From assembly GCA_009776625.1 (NCBI GenBank), contig WRNL01000016.1, positions 1 to 16,877 on the forward strand: DNA of 16,877 bases. Reading direction: 5' to 3'. Positions 1 to 6,357 of the stretch are shown here, piece after piece (position 1 is the first letter of the stretch; every line of letters begins with the position of its first letter). Source of the stretch: Methanomassiliicoccaceae archaeon (GTDB lineage: Archaea; Thermoplasmatota; Thermoplasmata; Methanomassiliicoccales; Methanomethylophilaceae). A program made the translations under genes and the position numbers. A model generated the notes under the pieces. That model saw nothing but the letters and a program-made list of their open reading frames with translations. It was not told where the DNA came from and ran no database searches.

Positions 1-2
1 CG

Positions 3-98
3 GGTTTCACGATGATCGAGGGGGGCGGGCACACGATGCCCCCCAAGACGTACGCCAAGGCGTTCCTGGACCACATCGAGGGGCATCCGATATCTTGA
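3..98 (+). CDS. C-terminal fragment, probable alpha/beta-hydrolase (esterase-like)
   Basis: Only the last 31 residues are in the window, ending at TGA 96-98. The fragment carries GGGHTMP followed by a helix-like YAKAFLDHI. A Gly-Gly-Gly-His motif near the C-terminus, with the histidine as the catalytic base, is typical of the PHB-depolymerase/feruloyl-esterase group and related alpha/beta-hydrolases; that assignment is inference from a very short stretch. The gene converges on the minus-strand YkgJ-type gene, with only 6 bases between the two stop codons and no room for a terminator hairpin. Confidence 0.5.
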   Translation, partial: GFTMIEGGGHTMPPKTYAKAFLDHIEGHPIS

Positions 99-104
99 AG
101 CAGG

Positions 105-653
105 TCACGCCCGGGGTTGCGGGGGGCCCTGCCCGCCGCCGCGCCTGGCCGCTTTCGCCTCCTCGACCCTCTGGGCTATGGTGGAGCGTATCACCCTGGT
201 GCATGGCCACGATTCGTCCATGTACCCGATGAGGTCCATTATGTCCGCCCTGTCGTCCGTCAGCGCGAGGTAGACGCGGCTCATGAACATCGATACGGCG
301 TAGGGGAAGTCCCTGCACACCTCCGGCCTGTCCTCCCAGATACTGCACCTGTTGTCCCCGCCGAGGAACTCGCAGGCCCCCTTCTTCCTGAGGAGGAGCC
401 TCCCGTCCGGCGTCCTGACGATATGGTTGCCGACGAATTCGTGGAGCGGTATCCCGGCGGCGGCGGCCACCCTGTCCACCTCCCCAGGCAGGACGGCTAT
501 GTTGGGCTGGTGGCAGCACCTGCCGCACATCTCACAGGGGAAGGCGGCCTTGTATCCCATGCATATCCCGTATGCAAGGTCCAGATCCCCCTCCATCTCG
601 GGGGTGATCTCCCTCAGCCCCTGCAGTATGTACTTGCCTCTGTAGACGGCCAT
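105..653 (-). CDS. YkgJ-family cysteine-cluster protein
   Basis: This 182-residue soluble protein has the cysteine pattern of the YkgJ (CxxCxxCC) family. C40, C43, C46 and C47 lie in the sequence PCEMCGRCC, and C94, C103 and C113 follow in the arrangement GAC...RCSIWEDRPEVCRDFP. Family members are thought to bind a zinc or iron-sulfur cluster; their reaction is unknown. The last 15 residues are a Gly/Pro/Arg-rich tail. The ATG at 653 lies 12 bases after the stop of the small membrane protein gene, so it is probably the last gene of a three-gene operon starting with the methyltransferase. The family call is firm, the function is not. Confidence 0.85.
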   Translation of the reverse strand: MAVYRGKYILQGLREITPEMEGDLDLAYGICMGYKAAFPCEMCGRCCHQPNIAVLPGEVDRVAAAAGIPLHEFVGNHIVRTPDGRLLLRKKGACEFLGGDNRCSIWEDRPEVCRDFPYAVSMFMSRVYLALTDDRADIMDLIGYMDESWPCTRVIRSTIAQRVEEAKAARRGGGQGPPQPRA

Positions 654-665
654 CGGAACACTTCG

Positions 666-962
666 TCAGAACATGTTGACGAACCCGAGCATGAACGCTA
701 TGACCGAGGCCATTATCCCCGTCGCCGCGAAGCCCATGTACTGCGGCCTGTTCTTGTCGCTCAGCGGGAAATGGCTCGCTATGTTGATGGCGAACCCACC
801 TATGACCATGCCGACCGCACCCAGCCCCGCCGCAACCATCGGCTGGTCGAATATGTAGAACGACACCACGCCGAAGATACCGCACACCAAAGACAGAAGT
901 CCGTACGCCACCGGGTTCCTGGGGGGCCTGTTGTAATAATCGTCCATTTGATTGACATCCAT
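666..962 (-). CDS. Small membrane protein with three predicted helices (DUF4190-like)
   Basis: The 98-residue protein has a short, polar, tyrosine- and proline-containing N-terminus (residues 1-16). Three hydrophobic segments follow at about 18-38, 42-62 and 75-97, the last two joined by a charged loop (SDKNRPQ). Small Gly/Ala-rich proteins of this shape resemble the DUF4190 group, of unknown function; the match is by general architecture only. It lies 22 bases after the methyltransferase stop and 12 bases before the YkgJ-type gene, so co-transcription is likely. No clear ribosome site is visible, and an in-frame ATG five codons downstream is an alternative start. Confidence 0.7.
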   Translation of the reverse strand: MDVNQMDDYYNRPPRNPVAYGLLSLVCGIFGVVSFYIFDQPMVAAGLGAVGMVIGGFAINIASHFPLSDKNRPQYMGFAATGIMASVIAFMLGFVNMF

Positions 963-984
963 GGGTGATGATTCCCGTCAACCG

Positions 985-1623
985 TTATAGACATTTCCCA
1001 TCCTCGGGCAGTCGGAACAGGCACTCTACCTTCACCCTCACCGCACCGAACCGCATGGTCTCGTCCCGCCTCTCGCAGCTCACCAGCTCGAACCCCTTGA
1101 ACACATCCCTCATGCCCTCTTCTGTGTAATACCTGTACTCTATGCCGTTGCCGCGGGTGCCCCTGTCCCCGCCCTCGGCCCTCATATCCCCCACGGCGAA
1201 CGCCCTGACGAGGGCCAGACCGCCGGGCGCCAGCACACGGCGGACCTCCCTGACCGCGCCGGCCAGTTCCGTGTCGTCAAGGTGCTCCAGCACGTGCACC
1301 GCTACGACGGCGTCGAAGTGCCCGTCCGGGAACGGCATCCGCGAGCATTCGGCGAGGACGAACCTCGCCCTGTCGCCGAAGTCGCCAATACAGCGGCTTA
1401 TCGCCGTCGGCGAGAAGTCCAGCCCGGTGACCTCCATGCCCATTTTCACCAGGGCGGCAGTGGTCTTCCCTGTGCCGCAGCCCATGTCGAGGACCTTGGA
1501 TCCCGGCGGGATGTCCAGGCTTATCTTGCCTATGCCCCTCCACGGCCTCTTGTGCTCCTGATAGAACTCCTCCCAGCGGTCGGCCTGCCTCTCGACGCCC
1601 GGGGGGCCGGACTGTTCCTCCAT
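985..1623 (-). CDS. Class I SAM-dependent methyltransferase (Methyltransf_11 type)
   Basis: This Rossmann-fold methyltransferase of 212 residues transfers a methyl group from S-adenosylmethionine to an unidentified acceptor. Motif I is VLDMGCGTG (about 44-52). An acidic strand end follows in GLDFS, and the post-motifs AECSRMPFPDGHFDAVVAVHVLEHL and VRRVLAPGGLALV are typical of Methyltransf_11. The reading frame is open further upstream to a GTG at 1692, which would add 23 residues. I prefer ATG 1623 because a TATA-like element lies 22-27 bases before it, as expected for a leaderless archaeal message, and the extra residues look unconserved. It is probably the first gene of the operon leading into the small membrane protein and the YkgJ-type protein. 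Confidence 0.85.
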   Translation of the reverse strand: MEEQSGPPGVERQADRWEEFYQEHKRPWRGIGKISLDIPPGSKVLDMGCGTGKTTAALVKMGMEVTGLDFSPTAISRCIGDFGDRARFVLAECSRMPFPDGHFDAVVAVHVLEHLDDTELAGAVREVRRVLAPGGLALVRAFAVGDMRAEGGDRGTRGNGIEYRYYTEEGMRDVFKGFELVSCERRDETMRFGAVRVKVECLFRLPEDGKCL

Positions 1624-1644
1624 GATGTCGTAACCGGCATTGGG

Positions 1645-1650
1645 TAAAAA
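1645..1650 (-). promoter_or_regulatory. TATA-like box for the methyltransferase operon
   Basis: On the minus strand this reads TTTTTA, 22-27 bases before ATG 1623. That is the archaeal TATA-box distance for a transcript that starts at the start codon. The match is T-rich rather than a perfect TTTATATA, so it is moderate support. Confidence 0.45.
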
Positions 1651-1731
1651 GGTTCTTTCGGGTGCAGACGGCTCCGCCGACTGCGCCCCCACCGTATACC
1701 ATCTTTACCTGAAAGTGCCTGTTTCTCAAAT

Positions 1732-1846
1732 GAAAACCCTTAAACATCGGAAGTGAAAACCCTTAAACATCGGAAGTGAAAACCCTTAAACATCGGAAGT
1801 GAAAACCCTTAAACATCGGAAGTGAAAACCCTTAAACATCGGAAGT
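1732..1846. repeat. Five perfect 23-bp tandem repeats
   Basis: Five directly abutting identical units of 23 bases start at 1732, 1755, 1778, 1801 and 1824. The core reads CCCTTAAACATCGG. Units are about 39 percent GC, far below the surroundings. The period is slightly over two helical turns and is not a multiple of three, so the array does not encode a protein repeat. It lies between the divergent methyltransferase and ATPase genes and ends one base before the AT-rich promoter of the ATPase. There are no spacers, so it is not a CRISPR array. It could be an iteron-like or operator array, or a replication-slippage product that varies in copy number. Confidence 0.95.
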
Positions 1847-1847
1847 A

Positions 1848-1866
1848 AATAATACTTTATACTATA
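1848..1866 (+). promoter_or_regulatory. AT-rich promoter of the AAA/DUF4143 ATPase gene
   Basis: An unbroken AT-rich stretch containing TTTATACTATA lies 11-29 bases before ATG 1877. Several overlapping TATA-box registers are possible; the AATAATAC part is at the distance expected for a leaderless transcript. The tandem repeat array abuts it on the upstream side, where activators or repressors would act on the TATA-binding step. Confidence 0.6.
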
Positions 1867-1876
1867 TCTGGCTATT

Positions 1877-3145
1877 ATGAGCGCCGAATACATTCCCCGG
1901 CTGATGGATTCGTGTCTAGATGATATGCTCGGATATTCAAGTGCCGTCCTGATCGAGGGGGTTAAATGGTGCGGGAAGACATGGACTGCAAAAAAAAGGG
2001 CGGCCAGCATGGTATCCTTCAATGACCCTGCAAAGGCGGACACGTACAAATCGTTGGCCTACACGGACCCGTCCTTACTGTTGGAGGGAGCAACCCCCCG
2101 ACTCATAGACGAATGGCAAGCCGCCCTCCCCATATGGAACGCAGTGAAGAACGAGGTGGACAACAGGGCGAGCGCCCCAGGACAGTTCATCCTCACTGGA
2201 TCCGCCACACCGACGGACGACCCTGCACGCCATTCAGGGGCAGGGAGGATATCCAGGGTCACAATGAGGCCTATGAGCCTGTTCGAATCGATGGAATCCA
2301 ACGGAGCCGTTAGCCTGATGGGGCTTTTCGACGGTGGGCAGAAGATAGGGGGGCGCTCCGAGCTGACGGTCAGGGCGCTGTCCACCGCCCTGGTGAGGGG
2401 GGGATGGCCTGGCCTCATGGGCTTGCCAGAGACGGCATCGATGAAAAGGATGCACCAGTACATGGAGGCGGTGGCTGATACGGACATGTCGAAAGTGGAC
2501 AAAGTGCAGAGATCCCCCGCCACAGTCAGACAGCTCCTAAGATCCCTTTCGAGGAACATCTCCACCCTCGCCAACATGTCGACCATAAGGAAGGACATGA
2601 TGGGGGACTACGACATGATATCGGACAAGACCGTGTCCTCGTACATCAACGCGCTAAGGAGGATATTCGTGGTTGAGGACGTCCCCGCATGGAACCCGTC
2701 TGTGCGTTCCAGGACGGCGGTCGCAACGTCCCCGAAGAGGCATTTCGTCGACCCTTCGGTGGCGGCCTCCGCGCTCAGGCTGTCCCCGACCGGCCTGTTG
2801 GACGATTTTGAAACCTTCGGGCTCCTTTTCGAATCGCTCTGCGTAAGGGACCTAAGGGTTTACTCGCAGATGATCGACGGGGAGGTGTTCCATTACCGGG
2901 ACAGCTACGGCCTGGAGGCTGACGCGGTGGTGCATCTGATGGACGGGAGGTGGGGCGCGGCAGAGGTGAAACTGGGATCCAAGGAGATAGAGAAGGGCAT
3001 AAGGAACCTTAAGAAACTCAGGGACGCCGTGGACACAGAACGGATGAGGCCCCCGTCATTCCTGATGGTGCTCACTGCGACGGAGTATGCGTACGAGGTG
3101 GAGGACGGGATATACGTCGTTCCAATAGGATGCCTCCGGGACTGA
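1877..3145 (+). CDS. AAA-family ATPase with C-terminal DUF4143 domain
   Basis: The 422-residue protein has the architecture of the archaeal/bacterial AAA_14 + DUF4143 family. The ATPase part carries a Walker A at 28-35 (GVKWCGKT), a Walker B at 76-80 (LIDEW) and a sensor-I-like LTGSA around 106-110. A winged-helix-like linker follows around 210-270. The C-terminal DUF4143 region is related to the PD-(D/E)XK nuclease fold: E347 and D349 in LEADAVV, then E363-V364-K365 in AAEVKLG. Whether these proteins cut DNA is not established. The gene stands alone behind the repeat array and its codon use is more AT-rich than its neighbours, consistent with recent acquisition; families like this often occur as lineage-specific multicopy genes. 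Start chosen from the promoter position. Confidence 0.9.
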   Translation: MSAEYIPRLMDSCLDDMLGYSSAVLIEGVKWCGKTWTAKKRAASMVSFNDPAKADTYKSLAYTDPSLLLEGATPRLIDEWQAALPIWNAVKNEVDNRASAPGQFILTGSATPTDDPARHSGAGRISRVTMRPMSLFESMESNGAVSLMGLFDGGQKIGGRSELTVRALSTALVRGGWPGLMGLPETASMKRMHQYMEAVADTDMSKVDKVQRSPATVRQLLRSLSRNISTLANMSTIRKDMMGDYDMISDKTVSSYINALRRIFVVEDVPAWNPSVRSRTAVATSPKRHFVDPSVAASALRLSPTGLLDDFETFGLLFESLCVRDLRVYSQMIDGEVFHYRDSYGLEADAVVHLMDGRWGAAEVKLGSKEIEKGIRNLKKLRDAVDTERMRPPSFLMVLTATEYAYEVEDGIYVVPIGCLRD

Positions 3146-3148
3146 CGC

Positions 3149-3179
3149 CGTTCGCGGCATCGCGCCGCCGAACGATGCC
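3149..3179. terminator. Two mutually exclusive hairpins between convergent genes
   Basis: In the 34-base gap after the ATPase stop, CGTTCG+CGGC (3149-3158) can pair with GCCG+CGAACG (3164-3174, one bulged base). Alternatively, GGCATCG (3156-3162) can pair perfectly with CGATGCC (3173-3179). The two overlap and cannot form together. The position between two converging stops suggests a bidirectional transcription end, but no T-tract follows on the plus strand, and archaeal termination depends mainly on T-runs, so this is tentative. Confidence 0.35.
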
Positions 3180-3377
3180 TTACCCCTTCCCTCTGTTCGA
3201 CGAACCCCCTTTGGGGTTGCCGAAACGGCCGCTTAGGCGGCTGAAAAACCCGCGAGGCGGCTCCTTGCCATAGGCGGACTCTCTATATTCGCCTGTGTAC
3301 CCGGGCAGTTTAATGCGTCCCTTGGCCTCCATCTCCTCCCTCGACCTTATCCTTCTGAACGGTTTGCGCTTCACCAT
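3180..3377 (-). CDS. Small basic protein, 65 residues, unknown function
   Basis: I do not recognise this protein. It is very basic throughout, beginning VKRKPFRRIRSREEME and ending in a Gly/Ser/Lys/Arg-rich tail, and has no hydrophobic segment, which would suit nucleic-acid binding (inference). Support for reality is the codon choice (AGG, ATA, GAG, GAG, ATG, GAG, GCC, AAG), which matches the genome. Its ATG at 3377 also overlaps the stop of the preceding small membrane gene by seven bases (ATGGTGA), as in translationally coupled genes. The 3' end contains a perfect AACCCC-CTTT-GGGGTT hairpin at 3203-3218 within the coding frame. The reading frame continues upstream for a long way as an antisense shadow of paaK, but that part has no merit. 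Confidence 0.6.
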   Translation of the reverse strand: MVKRKPFRRIRSREEMEAKGRIKLPGYTGEYRESAYGKEPPRGFFSRLSGRFGNPKGGSSNRGKG

Positions 3378-3538
3378 GCCCACGTCACCCCTTGGAACAC
3401 CGCCGCTAGTACCAGTATCATCCCTGCAATAATAAACATGCTTACAAAAACGACTATTCCCGATCTCTTTGTTGAAGTGCACATAGTGCTCAAGTGCTGG
3501 TCGCAGGTTATGCATTTCCCTTTGCGGGAAAATGCCAC
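3371..3538 (-). CDS. Small single-helix membrane protein with cysteine motif, unknown
   Basis: Read from GTG 3538 this gives 55 residues. The N-terminal part is short and Cys/Lys-rich, with CITCDQHLSTMC, a possible zinc-ribbon-like metal site. One strongly hydrophobic segment follows (GIVVFVSMFIIAGMILVLAAVF). The start is uncertain: ATG 3484 would give only the membrane part (37 residues) and has a weak TATA-like GCATAA about 27 bases before it. The GTG start lies about 50 bases after a good TATA box shared with paaK. The stop overlaps the start of the basic 65-residue gene, so the two probably form a small operon. No family is recognised. Confidence 0.45.
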   Translation of the reverse strand: MAFSRKGKCITCDQHLSTMCTSTKRSGIVVFVSMFIIAGMILVLAAVFQGVTWAW

Positions 3539-3580
3539 ACAGGATGCAACTCGCGCCCGACGGCACAGCCCCGCCAAGAG

Positions 3581-3594
3581 AGCCATAAATAATA
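3581..3594. promoter_or_regulatory. TATA element between paaK and the small minus-strand gene pair
   Basis: CATAAATAATAGG on the plus strand (CTATTATTTATG on the minus strand) is the only strong AT-rich element in the region. For the plus strand, its centre predicts a transcript start near 3613. That excludes ATG 3603 as the paaK start and favours GTG 3627. The element is nearly symmetrical in composition and could also serve the minus-strand pair. Confidence 0.6.
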
Positions 3595-3626
3595 GGACGG
3601 ATATGGGGTCGCCATGGTGGCGGAAC

Positions 3627-4928
3627 GTGTATTGGAACGCTGAGATAGAGTGCATGCCGGTCGAAGAATTGAAAAAGCTCCAATATCGGAGCTTCAAGAC
3701 GCTTATCGAACGCCTTTACGACACGAACAGGTTCTACCACGACAGGATGAAGAGCGTGGGCATGCGCCCCGACGACCTGAGGTCCTTGGGCGACGTGGGG
3801 AGGCTCCCGTTCATGTTCAAGGAGGACCTCAGGGAGAACTACCCCACCAAGATGTTCAGCGTCCCCGTCACCGACATAGTGAGGTTCCACGCCTCCTCCG
3901 GCACGAGCGGCAAGCCCACCGTCGTCGGTTACACGGAGAACGACCTGGCGTACTGGACGGAGGCGCTGGCGAGGTCCCTGACCTCCATCGGGATCGGGAA
4001 GGACGACATCCTGCAGGTGTCCTACGGGTACGGCCTCTTCACCGGCGGGCTGGGGCTGCATTATGGCGCGGAGAAGGTCGGCGCCGCCGTCGTCCCGACC
4101 AGCACCGGCAGCACGGAGAGGCAGCTGGAACTCATGCAGGACCTGAACGTGACCGCCATAGCCTGCACCCCGTCCTACCTGGTGCACATGGGCGACGTGG
4201 CGGCGAGGATGGGCATAGACTTCAGGAGGGACACCTGCCTGAGGAAGGCCGTCCTCGGCGCCGAGCCTTGGACCGAGAGCATGAGGGCGAAGATAGAGAA
4301 GTCGATGGGCATACGCGCCTACGACATATACGGGACCTCGGAGCAGGCCGGCCCGATGTTCACCGAGTGCGAGGAGAGGGACGGCATCCACATCGCCGGC
4401 GACATAATGTACGTGGAGATCGTCGACCCGGACTCGGGGGAGGCCCTGGAGGAGGGCGAGAGGGGCGAGATGGTCGTGACGATGCTCAAGAAGGAGGCGC
4501 TCCCGATGGTCAGGTTCAGGATCAAGGACATCACGTCCCTGGTCGGGGGCGAGTGCCCCTGCGGGAGGACGTCCCCCAGGATATCCAGGATAACCGGCAG
4601 GTCCGACGACATGCTGATAATACGGGGGATCAACGTGTTCCCCTCGCAGATAGAGTACACGCTCATGCGGATACCGCAGATAGGCGACCAGTACATGATC
4701 GAGGTGACCAGGGACGAGGGGGCGCTGGACAACATGAGGATACAGGTGGAGATAAGGCCGGAGGTGTTCAGCGACAGGGTCGAGGACATGATACTCCTGA
4801 GGGCGGGCATAGAGTCCGAACTCAAAAAATACCTGAACATCGCTGCCACGGTAGAGCTCAAGGCCCCCGGCGAGCTCCCGAGGTTCGAGGGAAAGGCGAA
4901 GAGGGTGAAGGACATGAGGGTGATCTGA
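3627..4928 (+). CDS. paaK: Phenylacetate-CoA ligase family (AMP-forming aryl-acid-CoA ligase)
   Basis: This adenylate-forming enzyme joins an aryl acid such as phenylacetate or indoleacetate to CoA with ATP cleavage to AMP. The PaaK signature is complete: the N-terminal WNAEIECMPVEELKKLQ; the ATP-binding loop SSGTSGKPT at about 90-98; YGTSEQAGP at about 235-243; and the C-terminal hinge GRSDDMLIIRGINVFPSQIE. A CxC pair (GECPCGRTSPR) is also family-like. From GTG 3627 the protein has 433 residues, the usual archaeal length; ATG 3603 adds eight. I prefer 3627 because the TATA box places transcription start near 3613 and a GGTGG site precedes it. In methanogens such ligases work with indolepyruvate oxidoreductase in aromatic amino acid synthesis from exogenous aryl acids. 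The stop overlaps the ACT gene start (TGATG). Confidence 0.93.
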   Translation: MYWNAEIECMPVEELKKLQYRSFKTLIERLYDTNRFYHDRMKSVGMRPDDLRSLGDVGRLPFMFKEDLRENYPTKMFSVPVTDIVRFHASSGTSGKPTVVGYTENDLAYWTEALARSLTSIGIGKDDILQVSYGYGLFTGGLGLHYGAEKVGAAVVPTSTGSTERQLELMQDLNVTAIACTPSYLVHMGDVAARMGIDFRRDTCLRKAVLGAEPWTESMRAKIEKSMGIRAYDIYGTSEQAGPMFTECEERDGIHIAGDIMYVEIVDPDSGEALEEGERGEMVVTMLKKEALPMVRFRIKDITSLVGGECPCGRTSPRISRITGRSDDMLIIRGINVFPSQIEYTLMRIPQIGDQYMIEVTRDEGALDNMRIQVEIRPEVFSDRVEDMILLRAGIESELKKYLNIAATVELKAPGELPRFEGKAKRVKDMRVI

Positions 4929-5356
4929 TGGAGAACGAGAACATAATCACGCAGCTTTCGATATTCGTGAACAACGAGCCGGGACGCCTGGCGGCCATCG
5001 CGGGGATACTGAAGGACTTCAAGATCAACCTGAAGGCCTTCAACCTCGCCGAGTCGTCGGAGTTCGGCATACTCAGGGCGATCGTCGACGAGCCCGACAG
5101 GGCCTACGAGGACATCAGGTCCAAAGGGGTCATAGTCAAGAAGACCGACGTCATAGGGGTGGCTATGGACGACTCCCCGGGCGCCCTCTTCGAGGCGGCT
5201 GACGTCCTGGGGAAGGCCGGGATAAACGTCGACTACGGCTACGCCTACAGCGGCAAGACGTTCGAGTCCCTCTTCGTGAGGGTCGACGACGCCGAGAGGG
5301 CGGTCAGGGCGTTGAAGGATGCCGGGGTGAAGCTCATCAAAAGGTCGGAGATCTGA
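4928..5356 (+). CDS. Tandem ACT-domain protein
   Basis: The 142-residue protein consists of two ACT domains and nothing else. The first is about 6-70 (ITQLSIFVNNEPGRLAAIAG) and the second about 73-138 (DVIGVAMDDSPGALFEAADVL). The N/D-x-P-G-x-L turns mark the amino-acid binding loops. Such stand-alone proteins are commonly found beside paaK in methanogens and probably sense an aromatic amino acid to control the ligase or its genes; the ligand here is inferred from context. Its ATG shares a base with the paaK stop, and the perfect archaeal ribosome site GGTGATC (4919-4925) lies just before the start, so translation is coupled. Confidence 0.92.
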   Translation: MENENIITQLSIFVNNEPGRLAAIAGILKDFKINLKAFNLAESSEFGILRAIVDEPDRAYEDIRSKGVIVKKTDVIGVAMDDSPGALFEAADVLGKAGINVDYGYAYSGKTFESLFVRVDDAERAVRALKDAGVKLIKRSEI

Positions 5357-5358
5357 GC

Positions 5359-6321
5359 ATGGGCAACCTGAACGTCGCGGTCCTCGGGGCTAAGGACCTG
5401 GCAGACAAGATAGGCAAGAAGGGGACGGTCACCGACGTGACGTTCTTCGAGGCCAAGAGGGGCGGCGACTCCGTCACCCTGGTGGAGCCCACCAAGCACC
5501 CCGAGAAGCTGTCCTCACTGTTCTTCTCTGTGTGCATGTCCGAGTTCGCCATACTGGTCGTGGAGAAGATGGACTCCTCCCTCGGGGAGTCCATCGTCAT
5601 GGCCGACCTTTTCAAAATCAGGCGGGGGTGGATCGTGCTCAGGAACTACATCCAGAGGGAGCAGCTCTCGCCGCTGATTGCAGGGACGGCCCTGGAGGGG
5701 TACGACTTCATCGAGGAGGACCCCGTCAAGATGAGGGAGGCACTCCTCGACGTCGCACAGAAGGAGGCCCGCGCGCCGGGCCCGGGGACGTGCGGGTCCT
5801 GCCCCGTGGACAGCCATTTCAACGTCAAGGGCGTGGGGACCGTGGTCCTCGGGTCCGTCATGGACGGGCACTTCAGGAAACACGACAAGATGCAGGTGTT
5901 CCCCCTAAAGAGGGAGGTCGTCCTGAAGTCCATACAGAAGCACGACATCGACGCGGACGACGGCGTGAAAGGGGACCATGTGGGGCTGGCGCTCAGAGGG
6001 ATCGAGTCGGATGAGCTCGACAGAGGGTACGTGCTCACCACCGACCCGTCGGTTAAAACGACCCGTAAGGTCGCCGGGAAGGCGGAACTCATAAAGTACT
6101 GGCCCTCGCCGCTGAAGGAGGGCATGGTGCTGCACATGGGGCACTGGATGCAGATAGTCCCCTGCAGGATAACCGGCGTCGACAACGGCGGCGACTTCAG
6201 GGCCCCCTCCCTTGTCATAGAGATGGAGTCTGACGTCATACACAAGCCGGGGGACATTGGCGTCCTGATGTACCTCGAGGGCGGTAAGCTGAGGATCGTG
6301 GGGTCGATAGGGCTCGAATGA
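5359..6321 (+). CDS. aSelBL: SelB-like elongation factor with degenerate GTPase domain
   Basis: The 320-residue protein resembles archaeal SelB/EF1A in having a G-domain remnant (1-140) followed by two beta-barrel domains. Domain II is about 149-228 (FNVKGVGTVVLGSVMDG, typical of EF-Tu domain 2) and domain III about 235-320. The P-loop is gone: where SelB has GHVDHGKS there is GAKDLADK (10-17), and no DxxG or NKxD is visible. The C-terminal mRNA-binding domain of SelB is absent. This is the family called aSelBL, described as widespread in methanogens, proposed once as a pyrrolysine factor, and of untested function; aminoacyl-tRNA binding is inferred for it. A CxxC (145, 148) precedes domain II. 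The gene follows the ACT gene after two bases with a GGAGATC ribosome site, so it belongs to the paaK operon. Confidence 0.85.
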   Translation: MGNLNVAVLGAKDLADKIGKKGTVTDVTFFEAKRGGDSVTLVEPTKHPEKLSSLFFSVCMSEFAILVVEKMDSSLGESIVMADLFKIRRGWIVLRNYIQREQLSPLIAGTALEGYDFIEEDPVKMREALLDVAQKEARAPGPGTCGSCPVDSHFNVKGVGTVVLGSVMDGHFRKHDKMQVFPLKREVVLKSIQKHDIDADDGVKGDHVGLALRGIESDELDRGYVLTTDPSVKTTRKVAGKAELIKYWPSPLKEGMVLHMGHWMQIVPCRITGVDNGGDFRAPSLVIEMESDVIHKPGDIGVLMYLEGGKLRIVGSIGLE

Positions 6322-6328
6322 GCCTCGG

Positions 6329-6337
6329 TTAAATATC
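6329..6337 (+). promoter_or_regulatory. TATA box for the thioesterase operon
   Basis: TTAAATATC is centred 25 bases before ATG 6358, with no ribosome site in between. This is the classical layout of a leaderless archaeal promoter and separates this pair of genes from the paaK operon. Confidence 0.75.
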
Positions 6338-6357
6338 ACCCCAGACATACCCCAGCC

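Noticed and set aside
1624..1692. Longer methyltransferase starting at GTG 1692
   Set aside because: The 23 extra residues show no conserved feature and the TATA-like element lies inside them, so transcription would start after that GTG.
1732..1846. CRISPR array
   Set aside because: The units abut directly with no spacers, are only 23 bases long, and no cas gene is near.
3180..3538. Toxin-antitoxin pair
   Set aside because: Size and overlap fit, but neither protein shows a recognisable toxin or antitoxin fold, so the label would be a guess.
3378..4391. Long minus-strand open frame opposite paaK
   Set aside because: Low-complexity antisense composition; only its last 65 codons (3180-3377) look like a real gene.
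3650..4927. Plus-strand open frame running through paaK into the ACT gene, suggesting a fusion
   Set aside because: The upstream part is an Arg/Gly/His-rich out-of-frame reading of paaK; the real ACT gene starts at 4928 with its own ribosome site.
5359..6321. True selenocysteine factor SelB or EF1A
   Set aside because: The GTP-binding motifs and the C-terminal mRNA-binding domain are missing, which fits aSelBL instead.
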